NCBI GenBank assembly: GCA_012845835.1
Contig: JABAKD010000005.1
Span: 11,576,705-11,640,704 of the forward strand
Length of the DNA: 64,000 nucleotides
Source of the DNA: Undaria pinnatifida
Taxonomy: Eukaryota; Sar; Phaeophyceae; Laminariales; Alariaceae
Direction of reading: 5' to 3'
Shown: positions 34,901 to 44,144 of the stretch, piece by piece
Numbering within the stretch: position 1 is the first letter of the stretch
Layout of the letters: every line of letters begins with the position of its first letter
The notes under the pieces: generated by a model
Told to the model about the DNA's origin: nothing
The model's input: only the letters and a program-made list of their open reading frames with translations
Databases searched by the model: none
Translations under genes and position numbers: made by a program

Positions 34901-37434
34901 CAGCCCTTGGGTCACAGCGAACCGACCTGTCGCAGCCCCTCCGTCTGTGTCTATCGTTTACCGCGGCAGTCTGTGCTGTTTGCGCAAAAGATTTCGCTCC
35001 ATGGACGGGCTACCGCTGTGACCGTTGCTCAGCTTCCTACAGGGGGACAGCTGTGGGACTCGCCATAGCCATGCTCCTCGCTTTCGTCATAGTCGTTGCT
35101 GCGGTGTCGGCGAATTTAATGAGGTTGATCGACAGCGAGAACGAGAACAATACGGAGATTGCGCGTAGTTCCTTGGAGAACCGATGCATTCGTTTGGAGA
35201 ACATCGTCGTCAAGATCTTCCCGCTCACGGCCGTCAAAATTGTGGTGGTTGTGTGGCAAATTATTTCCCAGGTAAACATGCGCTGGGTGTTGTGGCTGCC
35301 AAACAATCAGAACATTCGTCTCTGAAGGCACAAAAGACAAGATCATGGTGACCTACCGCTAGCGTTAGTAAGTGAAGAGCGAAATCTCGAAAAACCAAGC
35401 TCTGCATTAGGCGATAGGGTTCGAACCAGTTGTCGCAGAGTTAGTGGTACTATTCTTGAATGTGATCTATCTAATAAACCCTGCGTGGTGACGTCTTATA
35501 AGTGAAATAGAAGACATGCCAGAAAGTTTGATAGCAAAGGTCTTGAGGTCGCGTCGGAAACGTATCGAACCGGGTGTTGAAGGATAACTGTGACTTAACG
35601 TTAACATATCTGATATGGAGTGCACTGTAAGGTCCGTCGAGTACAATTTTTCTGGCTGTTAAATGCTTCCGAGGAAAAGAAAAAGAAAATGGATATGTGT
35701 GTGGATAAAAATCAGGTAAACTAGAAAAATTGTGCATGTTGCCGAACAGCAACATTTGAAACGTCTTCTTTTCCAGGGCAGCGAGAATTGACCGTGTTCA
35801 AGATGTTGCGAGCTGAGTATTTAGGGCTCGATCAATGCGCGAAATAAAAGAGCCGCGTCCCATGCTGAAATTATAAGTACACCCTTTACAGTATATGGAA
35901 CATGCTTTGGTTCTGGCGCAACATACAAGCGCTGATACGGGTTGTGGCCTAGAGCACTGCTGTGGTGCGGCGTGCTCCTCATCGTCTTGCTGCTGACATG
36001 CTCTGATTTAGCACACCGGTACAAATATTTTGTAGATTTCTTGTTGTATGACCTCACGAAGGAATATATGTTCGACGTGTGTCGGAACTCGTATTGAGGT
36101 GCCGGTGGTAGCGCACGATCGACGCGAAAACGAGCAGCATATCTTGGGAATGTTTAGGGATATGGTAAACTCTTAGCATAATCGCACACGCCCCATGACA
36201 AATAAAGAACACGATTGGAGCCAATAACCAAAGGCATGAAAACACCAAAATTTGGTAAACCCTAAGCATACCCGCACAGGCCCCATGAAAACACGCTTAA
36301 ACGATTTGAGCCAACAGCTAAATATATGTAAACACCAAGATCCAAGAACGTTTGGCGAATGGCGCTCATACTCACGCTAACTTCCTGTTCCTGCCGGCCC
36401 CCGCATTCGTCACACCTTACCTACGCCAGTTTGCATCTATCGCGGGAGAGGTCTACCCTGAGGAGTATGCGACATTTATCTCCAATCTAAGCTTCATAAA
36501 CTTCGACATTGGGTTATTATTATCAAGCTCTTGCCTGGTGAGGACCAATTTCTACGACAAGCTCCTCATGAGTACAATATCACCGATTGTGATACTGACG
36601 GTCCTGGCCGCTACATACTCCGTAGCGAAGAAACGAAACCTGAGGTCGGAGGTCGCAATGCGCGAAGTTCAGTACAAACACGTGTCCGCGGCATTGTTTC
36701 TCGCGTTTCTGGTATACTCCTCTGTCTCCCTCACCATATTCCAGACGTTTGTCTGCCACGACCTGGACGATGACTGGTCCTACCTTCGGGCGGACTATAG
36801 CCTGAGATGCAAGACGGGCACGTATGCTAAGTACAGGGCGTACGCGATCGCCATGGTGTTTGTGTACCCTATCGGCGTACCGGCTATCCTTGCCTGGTGG
36901 CTGCTTCGAAACCGAACGGACCTGAAAAAGGCGACTAGGACGACGATGGAGCATCTGCAGCCATTCAGTGGTATTTGGGGCCCGTACAAGACATCGAGAT
37001 ATTTCTACGAGGTGGTGGAGTGCGGTCGTCGCATAGCTCTTACCGCAACGGCCTCGTTCGTGCCTCCTGACAGTGTGGCACAGATCGCCGTGGTGTTGCT
37101 AGTCGCGGCGATACTGCTCTTTGTCTCGGAGTCGCTGTCTCCCTTCAGGTCCAAAGTAGACATGGGTCTGTATCGTTGGGGAAACGGTATTATCTTATCC
37201 AGCATGTACGTCGCGCTCTTGCTGAAGGTTGATACGTCTGGCGAAGACAATAATACGCTATCGGCGTTTGGGAAGGTCCTTATTGCCGCGAATGTGTTCC
37301 TCGTGGCCACGGTGTTGATTCAATCGATGTTTTTGGTAGTCGAGTGGCGGAAGGTAACCAGGATGGCAAGATTGGTCCACCAACAGCATATGACAGCATT
37401 GGACGGCCAACAAAACTTCGGTCAAATGCCGTGA
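19575..37434 (+). CDS. Pmp-repeat / GCC2-GCC3-like / multipass membrane protein, 5' incomplete
   Basis: Seven exons (19575-19658, 20829-20909, 32619-32939, 33429-33622, 34301-34601, 34970-35271, 36430-37434) join in one frame with GT-AG introns, giving at least 761 residues. The N-terminal part is Pmp-like beta-helix repeats (FVNNSATVGG, FANNSAVEFGG, FRSNSANLGGAV, FEDNTATADGGAM). Next is a Cys-rich module (CTQCPTG ... LEHGYFRTSD ... SYCASGYEGPFCAVC), then two membrane spans in exon 6 and about six in the last exon. This architecture occurs in large brown algal and other stramenopile surface proteins, and the multipass part is reminiscent of TRP-like proteins. Function is unknown; a plasma-membrane sensor or channel-like role is inference. 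The 5' end is not found, and the 11.7-kb intron may hide further exons. The boundaries of the last four exons are the firmest. Confidence 0.8.
20220..20475. mobile_element. MITE family A, copy 2 (worn)
   Basis: 256 bp, with TTCGCTACCGGGT near the left end and GTCACTCGGGCGAGTGAC followed by ACCCACTGCAA near the right, as in the copy at 33634. The terminal repeats are degraded (right end CTGCCGCAGCC). It lies in the intron between the two 5'-most Pmp exons. Confidence 0.75.
20829..20909 (+). CDS. Pmp-repeat exon 2 (81 bp, phase 1-1)
   Basis: Acceptor CCCTCTTCAG and donor GGAG|GTGAGT. The 27 codons encode GALHSGSCELRIDG and the signature FANNSAVEFGG. Joined to the next detected exon it recreates the canonical GGAV turn across the junction, which supports the model even though the intron would be 11.7 kb. 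Confidence 0.75.
21735..22345. repeat. GGAAGCTTCC satellite, left block
   Basis: Irregular array built on GGAAGC and its complement GCTTCC, often as the palindrome GGAAGCTTCC. From 21755 a 21-bp period is clear for about five units, and the plus frame reads as heptads (MEAVEAS, MEAVETS, VKVIQAS, IKEVETC). The order then decays rightward. Confidence 0.85.
22435..23850. repeat. GGTACCGG satellite
   Basis: Array of a unit of about 41-50 bp with CCGGTACCGGTATTGATGTC, then GTACCGAAGTTACCGAAGTG. CGTACC recurs at 22741 and 22782. The array is interrupted by the TATG microsatellite and by about 450 bp of unique sequence (22977-23430). Confidence 0.88.
22873..22976. repeat. (TATG)n microsatellite
   Basis: About 100 bp of nearly pure TATG repeats with a short TATATG interruption around 22940. 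Any apparent protein here is an artefact of the repeat. Confidence 0.97.
23925..24536. repeat. GGAAGCTTCC satellite, right block
   Basis: Same family as 21735-22345, mostly as scattered GCTTCC and GGAAGC motifs, dense again at 24410-24530. It lies on the far side of the GGTACC array. Confidence 0.75.
24537..24772. mobile_element. MITE family B, copy 1
   Basis: Ends read CTACCGTAGCCACCCC on the left and GGGGGGGGCTATCGTAG on the right. The interior (TTCCATGGCATATTTCCTCC, then CGGTAAAAAATATCG) matches the copy at 53857-54084 in reverse orientation. Non-coding. Confidence 0.75.
24773..26682. other. intronic DNA, no gene recognised
   Basis: Contains a T18 tract (about 24892-24909) and short open frames on both strands. 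None shows a domain or splice-consistent Pmp repeat. Confidence 0.5.
26683..26930. mobile_element. MITE family C, copy 1
   Basis: 248 bp with inverted ends GACGCACGCTACGATACAGG and, from the right end, GACGCGTGCTACGATAGAGG. The interior markers GAATGACCGGGCTCC and CTTGAGCTCCCAAATTGAGG are shared with copies at 37921 and 53185. TTGG on each side may be a 4-bp duplication. Confidence 0.88.
27477..27765. repeat. 144-bp perfect-class tandem duplication
   Basis: Two units start at 27477 and 27621. They differ at one noted position (GGGAGACGC versus GGGAGGCGC) plus the junction, so the duplication is recent. The period is 48 codons, leaving an open plus frame (27460-27906) with a 48-residue repeat that matches no family I know. 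A diverged single copy with the same left flank is at 30523-30722. Confidence 0.92.
28252..28329 (+). repeat. tRNA-like (SINE-type) unit
   Basis: Contains a good pol III B box (GGTTCGAATCT) and shares TCTATAACCAACAAA and CCGACTTC with the tRNA-like units near 47.3 kb. The A-box half is degraded. CTTTTC lies shortly downstream. The acceptor stem does not pair, so it is not a functional tRNA gene. Confidence 0.6.
28330..29100. other. intronic DNA, no gene recognised
   Basis: A 170-codon open frame exists on the minus strand (29057-28545) but shows no domain, compositional bias or conserved pattern, so no gene is called. Confidence 0.45.
29105..29215. repeat. short tandem repeat, three units
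   Basis: GGTGGAGACC(A/C)G recurs three times at spacings of roughly 45 bp with GGCRATRMA between. Non-coding. Confidence 0.75.
30523..30722. repeat. dispersed copy of the 144-bp repeat unit
   Basis: Diverged relative of 27436-27780, sharing CTGGCTGGCGTTCGTGA, GGTAGACTGCTGT and GTGTTTGGGAGACG. It extends into the same left flank (GATTTTC.GTATGACA). Confidence 0.8.
30830..31760. repeat. five-unit array with alternating spacing
   Basis: The marker CACCGTGCGG...TGTCGA occurs at about 30838, 31063, 31232, 31448 and 31624, giving spacings of 225, 169, 216 and 176 bp. Two alternating monomers therefore form a dimer of about 385-394 bp. Units share GGGAYRGGRYCCTATC and CAGCCAATCAG. Confidence 0.8.
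32619..32939 (+). CDS. Pmp-repeat exon 3 (three repeats)
   Basis: Acceptor TTTGGTACATAG and donor TTTGCTG|GTGAGA, 321 bp, phase 1 at both ends. It encodes three repeats with GGAMSIGD, FRSNSANLGGAV and FEDNTATADGGAM, each a strand pair of a parallel beta-helix of the type in chlamydial polymorphic outer-membrane proteins. This is the strongest repeat-bearing exon. Confidence 0.9.
33429..33622 (+). CDS. Pmp-repeat exon 4
   Basis: Acceptor GGACTGTCAG and donor GGCGCG|GTGAGG. Splicing gives FRKTFAANTGGAIHH across the junction, in keeping with the repeat pattern. It then encodes FQENMAGDEGVAIFG and VSFANNTLHCAHGQYL. It ends in phase 0. A family A MITE starts 12 bp after the donor. Confidence 0.85.
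33634..33901. mobile_element. MITE family A, copy 3, next to a splice donor
   Basis: 268 bp with ends GACTACGGAGGGGGGG and, from the right, GTTACGGCAGGGGG. It carries the palindrome GTCACTCGCGCGAGTGAC. It begins about 12 bp after the exon 4 donor of the Pmp gene and lies wholly in the intron. Confidence 0.88.
34301..34601 (+). CDS. Cys-rich GCC2/GCC3-like exon 5
   Basis: Acceptor TCGGCCTCAG and donor GGCCCCT|GTAAGT. It encodes ACTQCPTGEGNKNPDG, then LTLEHGYFRTSDRS, a Cys pair around CHRQSSCEGG and SYCASGYEGP. This module recurs between Pmp repeats and membrane domains in brown algal proteins of this architecture. The eight-odd cysteines suggest disulfides, hence an extracellular position. 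Confidence 0.88.
34970..35271 (+). CDS. exon 6: Cys pair motifs and two membrane spans
   Basis: Acceptor ACCGCGGCAG and donor TTTCCCAG|GTAAAC. Splicing completes GPFCAVCAKDF. After CDRCSASYRG come a hydrophobic span (VGLAIAMLLAFVIVVAAVSA), a charged loop rich in Glu and Asn, and a second span (FPLTAVKIVVVVWQII). It marks the transition from extracellular to membrane domain. Confidence 0.9.
36430..37434 (+). CDS. exon 7: multipass C-terminal membrane domain
   Basis: Acceptor CCTACGCCAG, open for 334 codons to TGA at 37432. It starts FASIAGEVYPEEYATFISNL with FINFDIG just after. About six hydrophobic spans follow, including TISPIVILTVLAATYSV, AALFLAFLVYSSVSLTI, YAIAMVFVYPIGVPAILAWW and VAQIAVVLLVAAILLFV. 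A conserved loop between spans reads CHDLDDDWSYLRADYSL. The cytosolic tail is short. Open sequence upstream of the acceptor (36352-36429) is probably intron. Confidence 0.92.
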   Translation, partial: FASIAGEVYPEEYATFISNLSFINFDIGLLLSSSCLVRTNFYDKLLMSTISPIVILTVLAATYSVAKKRNLRSEVAMREVQYKHVSAALFLAFLVYSSVSLTIFQTFVCHDLDDDWSYLRADYSLRCKTGTYAKYRAYAIAMVFVYPIGVPAILAWWLLRNRTDLKKATRTTMEHLQPFSGIWGPYKTSRYFYEVVECGRRIALTATASFVPPDSVAQIAVVLLVAAILLFVSESLSPFRSKVDMGLYRWGNGIILSSMYVALLLKVDTSGEDNNTLSAFGKVLIAANVFLVATVLIQSMFLVVEWRKVTRMARLVHQQHMTALDGQQNFGQMP

Positions 37435-37920
37435 GCACGGTTGAACAAGTTTGTTTGTGCGGCGTCGAAATTTTCGTCTGTGCCGCTTGGAACGTTCATT
37501 TTGTACTCTTGATCGTACGCTAGATACCATACGGAAATGACAACGGATAACAGTTGACTAGAGTAGGCGTTTCCAATAACGGTTAGCTACATGATAGTGG
37601 GATGTTGGAACCAGATTCGGTACAAATAGCCGCCTACATTCCTGACGAGCGCACTCCACGTTGTGCCTCAAAAGGGTCGAGACTACTATAATGTGTCGAC
37701 CATGCACATATTTCTACCTACTGGCGACCCACCACCCCACACCTGCTCTTGCAAGGATAACGCCCTTTACGCCTCATGAGGGTCGAGAAACACGATTACT
37801 GGCGAAGTGCTGCGATCCGATTTATAAGCCAGAGTGTTGCACCTAATCGGCTATCACCGTGAAAGGGAGAAGCTTAATTCTCATATTTGAACCATGCCGG
37901 AGGGCGTGGTAAACATGTTA
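37435..37920. other. 3' flank of the Pmp gene
   Basis: Presumed 3' UTR and intergenic DNA. No polyadenylation signal was clear enough to call. Confidence 0.4.
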
Positions 37921-38175
37921 GACGCGTGCGACGATAGAGTTAGCACTTTTCGCTCGAAATAATTTCTAAATGACGGGGCTCCTTAACCTAAAACCGTTGA
38001 ACATACGACATTTGTTTGGGCGTGGTTCTTGTTGTGTACCTAGGCCATGGCATTTTGTCTCCAGTAGCAGTTTTGATTTTTCTTCAAATTAGATTTTGGG
38101 AGAGGTCTTGAGCTCCCAAATTGAGGAACCTCAGAAAAAAAAAAACGATGCACCTCTATTATCGTAGCACGCGTC
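37921..38175. mobile_element. MITE family C, copy 2
   Basis: 255 bp with ends GACGCGTGCGACGATAGAG and, from the right, GACGCGTGCTACGATAATAG. The interior TTGAGCTCCCAAATTGAGG is as in copy 1. No target-site duplication is seen. Confidence 0.9.
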
Positions 38176-39794
38176 GGGCTGTGGGGGCGTGCAAGCGAGA
38201 GCCGAAGTATCTCAACGGGCGGTAGTGGAGGAGCTGGCAGAGCTGCTCGCAAGATGAGGAGACCTCTAAAGAGAAGTCGAGCATGGTTCCTATTCTGGTT
38301 TTTGGACCTTTGACCACATTACTGGATGATTGGGTATGTTATATAAAGTTGAAAGTCGAACCGAGGGAAGCGGACTCATCGTTATGGGAGTACTCGCTGG
38401 TCTCGAAACGACAAGAGCAATTGTGAGAAGTATCGCAGCCTGTTGCTCAGTTGCCAGTTATAGGTGCAACCATGGCCAAGTACGCCAACTCTGGTAACCC
38501 CACTGCTTGAGACGGGAAGCGACAGCACTGGACAGCAGCCGCAGCAACAGCGGTAGGAACGGTAGTAACAGCAGAAGCGGTAACAGCACCTCAAGGCAGA
38601 GGAAACGGAGAGGATGGTGAATGATGTAGAAAAAAGCGAGGTTGCCGAGGAGGTGGTGTGGAGTGGGGCGGTGTAGATGAGAGAGAACGAAGCGCAGGTG
38701 GAGTTTTTGCCGCCGCTGCTGCCACCGCAATAGCAGCAGCAGCTACAGGCGAAGGTGGCACCACTTCATGCTTAGCCACCTTCTCCCCTTGTCGAAATGG
38801 AGAACGAGGAAGGCGACAATGGAAAGGGGACCTGGGGGGAGAAGAGATAACTCGGCGGTTCGCTTGTTAAGCTGAACTATGGGTCGCGTCCATCGTGCTA
38901 GGTAGGCACGTGGGTTTCTGGGCCCAGTGCCATCCGGGTACTGCAGGAGGTGTGTGGGAGTAGGAAGACGCAGGCCGGCGCTGGTGCTAAGTTGGATGGG
39001 CCTTTCCTTCTTTTTGGCCTGACTAGGCAGCAGGTTATGGGGTATTCTATTTCGTTTTGGGCCATGTTTTTCGTCACTTTGTCTCCATTCTAGAGTACCA
39101 GGTAGTACGTAATGTTCAATGGTGATGTATTACAACAGTGCTACATGCTGCCGCCACAGAACTGACGACGTGCTGCTTTCAAAAGCATTGCTGTTGTCAT
39201 GATTGATGGCTGCACCTGTGTCTGCTTATCCGGTTTCCAGCTTGTTCTCGGCCCCAAGCAGCAACGATTTGAAGTCACTTGCAGGCATGAGTAGGTTTTA
39301 GGTGTTGGATTGTATCAGAGGGCAGAGTAGGTAGGGCAGAAGGATCGGCAGGTTGAATCATTGTGCTTGTCCTCCTGAACCCACACCTCCCGCGTCTGAC
39401 ATTGGTGCCCGTGGTGTATTGGCTCTGCTCTTCAATCAGTCACAACCACGATATATTGTTGGAGTACTTGCTTCATGCTGCGCGAATAGGTCACCGAGCG
39501 TTGGCTTCCAGGAATGTTTGCACGTCTGATACGTTACCAATAATGATTGTAAGGGACTTCTGAGTCTGGACGTACCGTCTCGCAGCTGAAGGTTAACGGT
39601 CTTAGCCCTGTCCAGTACGACGTACTTCCAGGATAGCAATTTGTCGACCTCACGGGGGCTCCACTATAGTTGAGTAATTTTCACCTTGGCACCCACAACG
39701 AAAAACCAGAAGCGACTTTGGAAATATAGACTACAGTATAAACAATGTATTATAAGGCCATACCGATAATGGAGTGGAAAACGTGTTTGTGTTC
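38176..39794. other. intergenic DNA, no gene recognised
   Basis: Purine-biased and locally CAG/GCA-rich near 38.5-38.7 kb, with short open frames only. It separates the Pmp gene from the complete copia element. Confidence 0.5.
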
Positions 39795-39799
39795 TTGAC
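39795..39799. repeat. target-site duplication, left
   Basis: TTGAC immediately left of the copia element, repeated exactly at 46725-46729 on the other side. Confidence 0.9.
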
Positions 39800-40279
39800 T
39801 ATTATGGATATTGTGGTATACCCCAGCACGGTGGCAGAGAGGCTGTGTCCCCGACGCTAGTCGGGTTGGTGACACTGTGCAGTGGATAGCCTGGAAGACT
39901 CGAGTGCTTCCGTGTTGAGGAGAAGATATCAAGATGTTGCAAGCACTGGCGCTTATGTGGCCAACACACACAGATAAACCGCAGACTATGCAGGAGTCCA
40001 GAAGTTGGCTGGTTACTGGAGATGACCAGGATGGCTACGATGCTAGACAATCCGGGAGGATCCACACGAGAGAGTGGGCTACCTGGATATCAAGGCCACA
40101 CGAGAGAGTGAGCTACTCGTCAAGGCAACAGAGAATCCTACAGAAGTAATTCCTCCGCATATTCACACGCACGTTACATACCAACCGATACATGACAGAT
40201 CTACGATGATCTACGACGTTCAAGTGCAGTGCTACTGAACATTGACTCATACTGGCTATGTCCTAACATTTCCATAACA
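39800..40279 (-). repeat. 3' LTR of the complete copia element
   Basis: 480 bp. Read on the minus strand it starts TGTTATGGAAAT and ends TCCATAATA, so the ends form a 9-bp near-perfect inverted repeat. It contains two copies of a 34-bp internal unit around 40063-40130. The 5' neighbour on the minus strand is the polypurine tract. Confidence 0.96.
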
Positions 40280-40290
40280 CCCTTCCTCAA
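40280..40290 (-). other. polypurine tract
   Basis: Minus-strand TTGAGGAAGGG directly before the 3' LTR, the plus-strand primer site. It matches TTGAGGAGGAG of the element at 3483-3493. Confidence 0.85.
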
Positions 40291-40386
40291 TGAAAGTTGC
40301 TCTGAATTGTACCAAAACTAATGATGATGAATTTATGCAAACAAATGCGTGTCATGCGTGTTTCAACCAAGTGATGATATTAATTG

Positions 40387-41155
40387 TTACCTACACCACC
40401 AACTACAACCTTCAATCCTACGAAATAAATCAAAAGTGTAAGCTAATTCCAAACAGACAGAGTCAAACAAACAAAACATTCGTGTTCCTTTAAATTTGAC
40501 GGTGGTGAACTTGTTGATGAGGTCCATAAGGTTCTTGAACCTGTGCTTGTTAAAGTGCTTTGTACCGATGTCGGCGAGGTTGTCCTCCGTCGGGACGTAA
40601 TGCATGGAGATCCTCCCTTTCGTTACCAGTTCTCGGATAAAGAAGGAGCGCAATGCGATGTGCTTGGTCCTCGAGCTGAAGGACCGGTTCGCCAATGCAT
40701 GTAGGGTAGCCGTGTTGTCGCAGTAGACAGGCATTTGTTCACACTCCTTCCCGAATCCAAGCTCCGTCAGCATGTTTGAGCAAAACACTGCTTCCTTCAT
40801 CGCCAGGGCGGACGCGACCAGCTCCACTTCCATGGTGGACATCGCAATCAGACCTTGCAGCCCCGACTTGAAGCTCATCGGAGCGTTTGCCAGCATCGTC
40901 ACGTAGCGTGAGGTTGACTTCCCGTTGTCAGGGTTGTTTGCCCAGTTCGAGTCCGAGAAGGTCGCGAGCTTAAAACCACCTTTCTTGTAGGTGATGCTGA
41001 AGTTGGTCGTTCCTGCTAGATAGCGAAGAGTATGTTTTGCCGCCACCATGTGCACCTTGCTGGGTTTCGCCATCGGGGCGAGCCAGTTGGCCTGTCGCGT
41101 ACAAGATGTCATACCTCAGCACTTGTGCAATGTACACGAGCGATCCGACAATCCT
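40387..41155 (-). pseudogene. copia RNase H region
   Basis: Open from 41112 to 40387 in a frame shifted by one from the RT. The RNase H carboxylates are visible in ATFSDSNWANN, STMEVELVASAL and CDNTATLHAL, then ENLADIGTKHFNKHRF. The expected Glu in the second motif is still present (VELVAS). The end of the frame (after KGTRMF) runs past the normal terminus into the 3' untranslated region, the result of another small shift. Confidence 0.92.
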
Positions 41156-42193
41156 TTAGTACTTGCGCTTCTCCTCGTTGAGAAGTGTGTCCTCGGACTG
41201 GTTGTTTGAGATTTCGGAGCCGTAACCAGGTGTACTAGTCGGCTTGCAGTCCGACATCCCGAACCGTTCAAGGATCGATTTGCAGTATGCCTCTTGGGAA
41301 AAAGCCAAGGTACCTTCCTCGCGCTCCCGCTTGGTTTCCATTCCGAGTACGAGAGATGCTTCCCCCGTGTCGGTCATTTTGAAGCGTTTTTGCAACTTCC
41401 CTTTCACTATAGAAATGGCGTTAGAGTCGTTGCCGGCCAGGGGAAGGTCATCGACGTAGAGAGTCAGGTAAATCTTGGCCCCGTTGTGATCGTACAAATA
41501 CACGCACGGGTCTGACATGAGTGCGACGAAGCCAATCTCGACAAGCACGGGGTCGATGGTGTTAACCCAGTTGCCTGGGCTTTGAGCAAGTCCGTAGAGG
41601 CTCTTCTCCACCTGCATTACCATGTCACCTCCACCCTTGTCCTTGACCTGGAAACCGGGTGGTTGTTCAACGAACACTTGTTCTTGGATGTCCGCGTAGA
41701 GGAAAGCGGTAGAAACATCCATCTGATGGAAGGTGAGGTTGAACTCCATGGTGATGCACGCCACTGTTTGCACGCTCTGGATCCTGCACACCGAAGCGTA
41801 GGTGCTGCCGCAGTCGAGTCCGGGAGCTTGGTTCCAGCCCTGGGACACGACACGTCTCTTGAAGGAGCCGTCGGCCTTGCGTTTGAAAACCCACTTAGAC
41901 TTGATGCGCTTCCTTCCCAGAGGGACGGCTGAGCGCGGGACGAGCTTGTAGACCTCGCGGTCGTTGAGGCTTTTCATCTCGCGTTTTGCAGCTGCGTTCC
42001 ACTTCGCTGCGTCCGGTGAGGCCCGTGCTTCCTGAATGGTGCGAGGAACGTCTGGTTGCACTGCCCCCACGGCGTATGCGTATTCCGTGAATCCCAATTT
42101 GGCGTCCCTGTGCGCGACGTCAAGAAACTCCCCCATCGCGGGAAACGCGTACGAAAGCCGACGAAGCTCGCTGAGGGTCTTCTGGTTGGGCAC
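41156..42193 (-). pseudogene. copia reverse transcriptase region
   Basis: 345 open codons, the longest intact piece of this element. It carries WVFKRKADGSFKRRVV, QMDVSTAFLYADIQEQVFVE, SLYGLAQSPGNW, the catalytic YVDD at residues 246-249, and LGMETKREREEGTLAFSQEA leading to RNase H. It ends at TAA (41156-41158) where the sister copy has CAA, a single C-to-T change. The RVT_2 core looks complete. Confidence 0.95.
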
Positions 42194-42221
42194 GCCCGGT
42201 ATCGCCCGGGTAATCCTGGTG

Positions 42222-43119
42222 TCAGGAGGGACTCATGGAGCCGCGACCACCACGAGAACCACGCCCACTCGCCGAACCACGTCCACCACCCGTCGCGATC
42301 CCTCCCCGCGCAGATGCACCACGCGAAGAGCCACTGCGGGTGTCACGCCCACTACGAGATGAACCACGCCCACACGCGGATCGACCCCGCGATGCAGCAC
42401 CAACTGGAGCAGAACCAGTACCTAACGTACCTGGCGGCGACGCAGGACCAGATGATGAACCCGCCGGAGCAGAACCGGAAGGTGATGCGGCAGGTGATGT
42501 TGCACTGTTACCCGACTCAGGAGGGCTGACCCCTCCAGGCGAGGCAAGGCTGTCGTCCGCAGGCGCATCTTCGGCGGCAGGAGAAGGGTCAGCGGAGCTG
42601 AGCCAAAGGTCACGGTTGTTGACGGTGGAGATGTCCTCGAGAAGCTCGGAAACAGACGGGTCCCCGACGGCATGATTGGGCGAAAGCGCATCGACGGAGT
42701 GGTTGGTGGTGTAGTTGCGCACATCTCGAATCATGTCGTCCTGGTCGGCGTAAGTGATTTCCCCGTCGTCAAACCCACGCTCGTCCAACGACGGCGGCGC
42801 GGGAGTGTTTTCCATGAAGATAACGTTGCGACTCTCCCGTACCCGTCTCGTCTGAGCGTTGTAGAGACGGTAGGATTTGCTGTCCAGGCTGTAGCCCACC
42901 AACCCGCCTTCCCACGCACGGATTTCCAACTTCTTGGTGTGCGTGTCTTCATGCACAAACGCCCGTGCCCCGACCACCCCAATGTGTCCAATGTGCGCGT
43001 GCTTGCCGTAGAGCGCCTTTCACGTCGTCCCGTTGTGCAAGGCTGTATGAGGAGTCCGGTTGCTCAGGTAGACCGCCGTGTGCATCAGGTCTCCCAAACG
43101 AAGGCTCGGCAGCGTAGAA
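42222..43119 (-). pseudogene. copia integrase C-terminal part and linker
   Basis: 42977-42222 encodes the integrase C-terminus (AFVHEDTHTKKLEIRAWEGG, then LVGYSLDSKSYRLYNAQTRR), followed by a long acidic and Ser/Pro-rich linker and an Arg/Gly/Ser-rich run (SGRGSRGGRGS) before the RT. It is out of frame with the catalytic core upstream. The RG-rich run may bind nucleic acid; that is inference. Confidence 0.88.
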
Positions 43120-43833
43120 TCAGCGAGCATGCAACGCACGATGTTCATGATCGTCCTGCCTGCACGGCTCATTCGCTTCGATCTGCTGGGGGGTGTTCAT
43201 CGATGAAAATTGTAGCTGGATGCCGATGTCCGGGCTGTACTGTCGGTAGACCGCGCTCGTAAACTCGGTTCCCTTATCCGCACGAAGCACGTGGATGCGC
43301 TTGCTGCGGGGGATGACGGTCCCCTTGTTGAACAACTCGAGGGCGTCAGTCGAGCAAGCCTTATCCTTCATAAGGACGACCTCCTTCCTCTTGGTGTGTT
43401 GATCGACAAACTTGGCGGCGTATTTGAAGCCGCCCAACGCGGTAGGCGTGAAGGGACCAAGGGTATCGACGAATACGATCTGAAAGGCGCGTGAAACGCC
43501 GTAAGCGGCGTGCTTTTGGTGCGGCTGTTGAAAGCTCTTACCAAGAGGGCACGCACTGCAGTCCTGCACGTCGCCGGTGTAATCGATGCCGTTGGCCGCC
43601 TCCTTGCTCAACACATCTAAGCTCTTGCTGTTGATGTGCCCCATGCGCCGGTGCCAGAGACTAGCAGTCTCCACCCGCAAGGCAAGTCCGTCAGGAACTT
43701 CCCCGAGGGTCTGCCGACCGCCATCCCCAGCGCCGAGCTTCACGGTGATGGAGCCCGTGATCTTGCCGGTGTCATCTACTCCTACGTCCCCCGACTCCAG
43801 CCTGGGGTTGTCCGGATAGAAGAAGGAGGCCAC
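43120..43833 (-). pseudogene. copia pre-integrase and integrase core
   Basis: Zinc finger with His61 and His66 (LWHRRMGH) and Cys92 and Cys95 (DCSACPLGK). The catalytic core has Asp123 (FVDTL), Asp186 (RADKGTEF) and Glu222 (EANEPCR), with 35 residues between the last two as expected. The frame then slips and the remaining part of the core is lost. Cleavage from the polyprotein by the element protease would normally release it. Confidence 0.93.
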
Positions 43834-44142
43834 GCCATTCGACAGCGCAGCGGTGACGGAGAAGAGGTTGGTTCCCAGCCCCGGTACTAAGACGACACGG
43901 AAGGAACTTGCCTGTCGTGGCCGCTGTCGTCGGCGACCGTGACAAAGAGAACCCCCGTTGTAACGCCGTGAAGAACGTGCTGCCCAGCGGCAATGATTGG
44001 GAGCGGGATCCGGAGGTCTTCAATTTTACGCATGTGAGCCCCCGCGCCAGGCGTAGGCGCAGGATCTAGGTAATTGTCCGCCGCTCCGCTATCCACCAAC
44101 ATTAGGATGTACGATCCATCGGAGCGAAAAGGAGCGAGTGAC
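43834..44142 (-). pseudogene. copia aspartic protease
   Basis: The active-site motif LVDSGAADNYLD lies at the start of the open frame (44102-43887). A later hydrophobic strand with VLHGVTTGVLFV follows. It is in frame with the zinc-knuckle segment upstream but separated from it by a TAG at 44145. It would process the Gag-Pol polyprotein. Confidence 0.85.
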
Positions 44143-44144
44143 GA

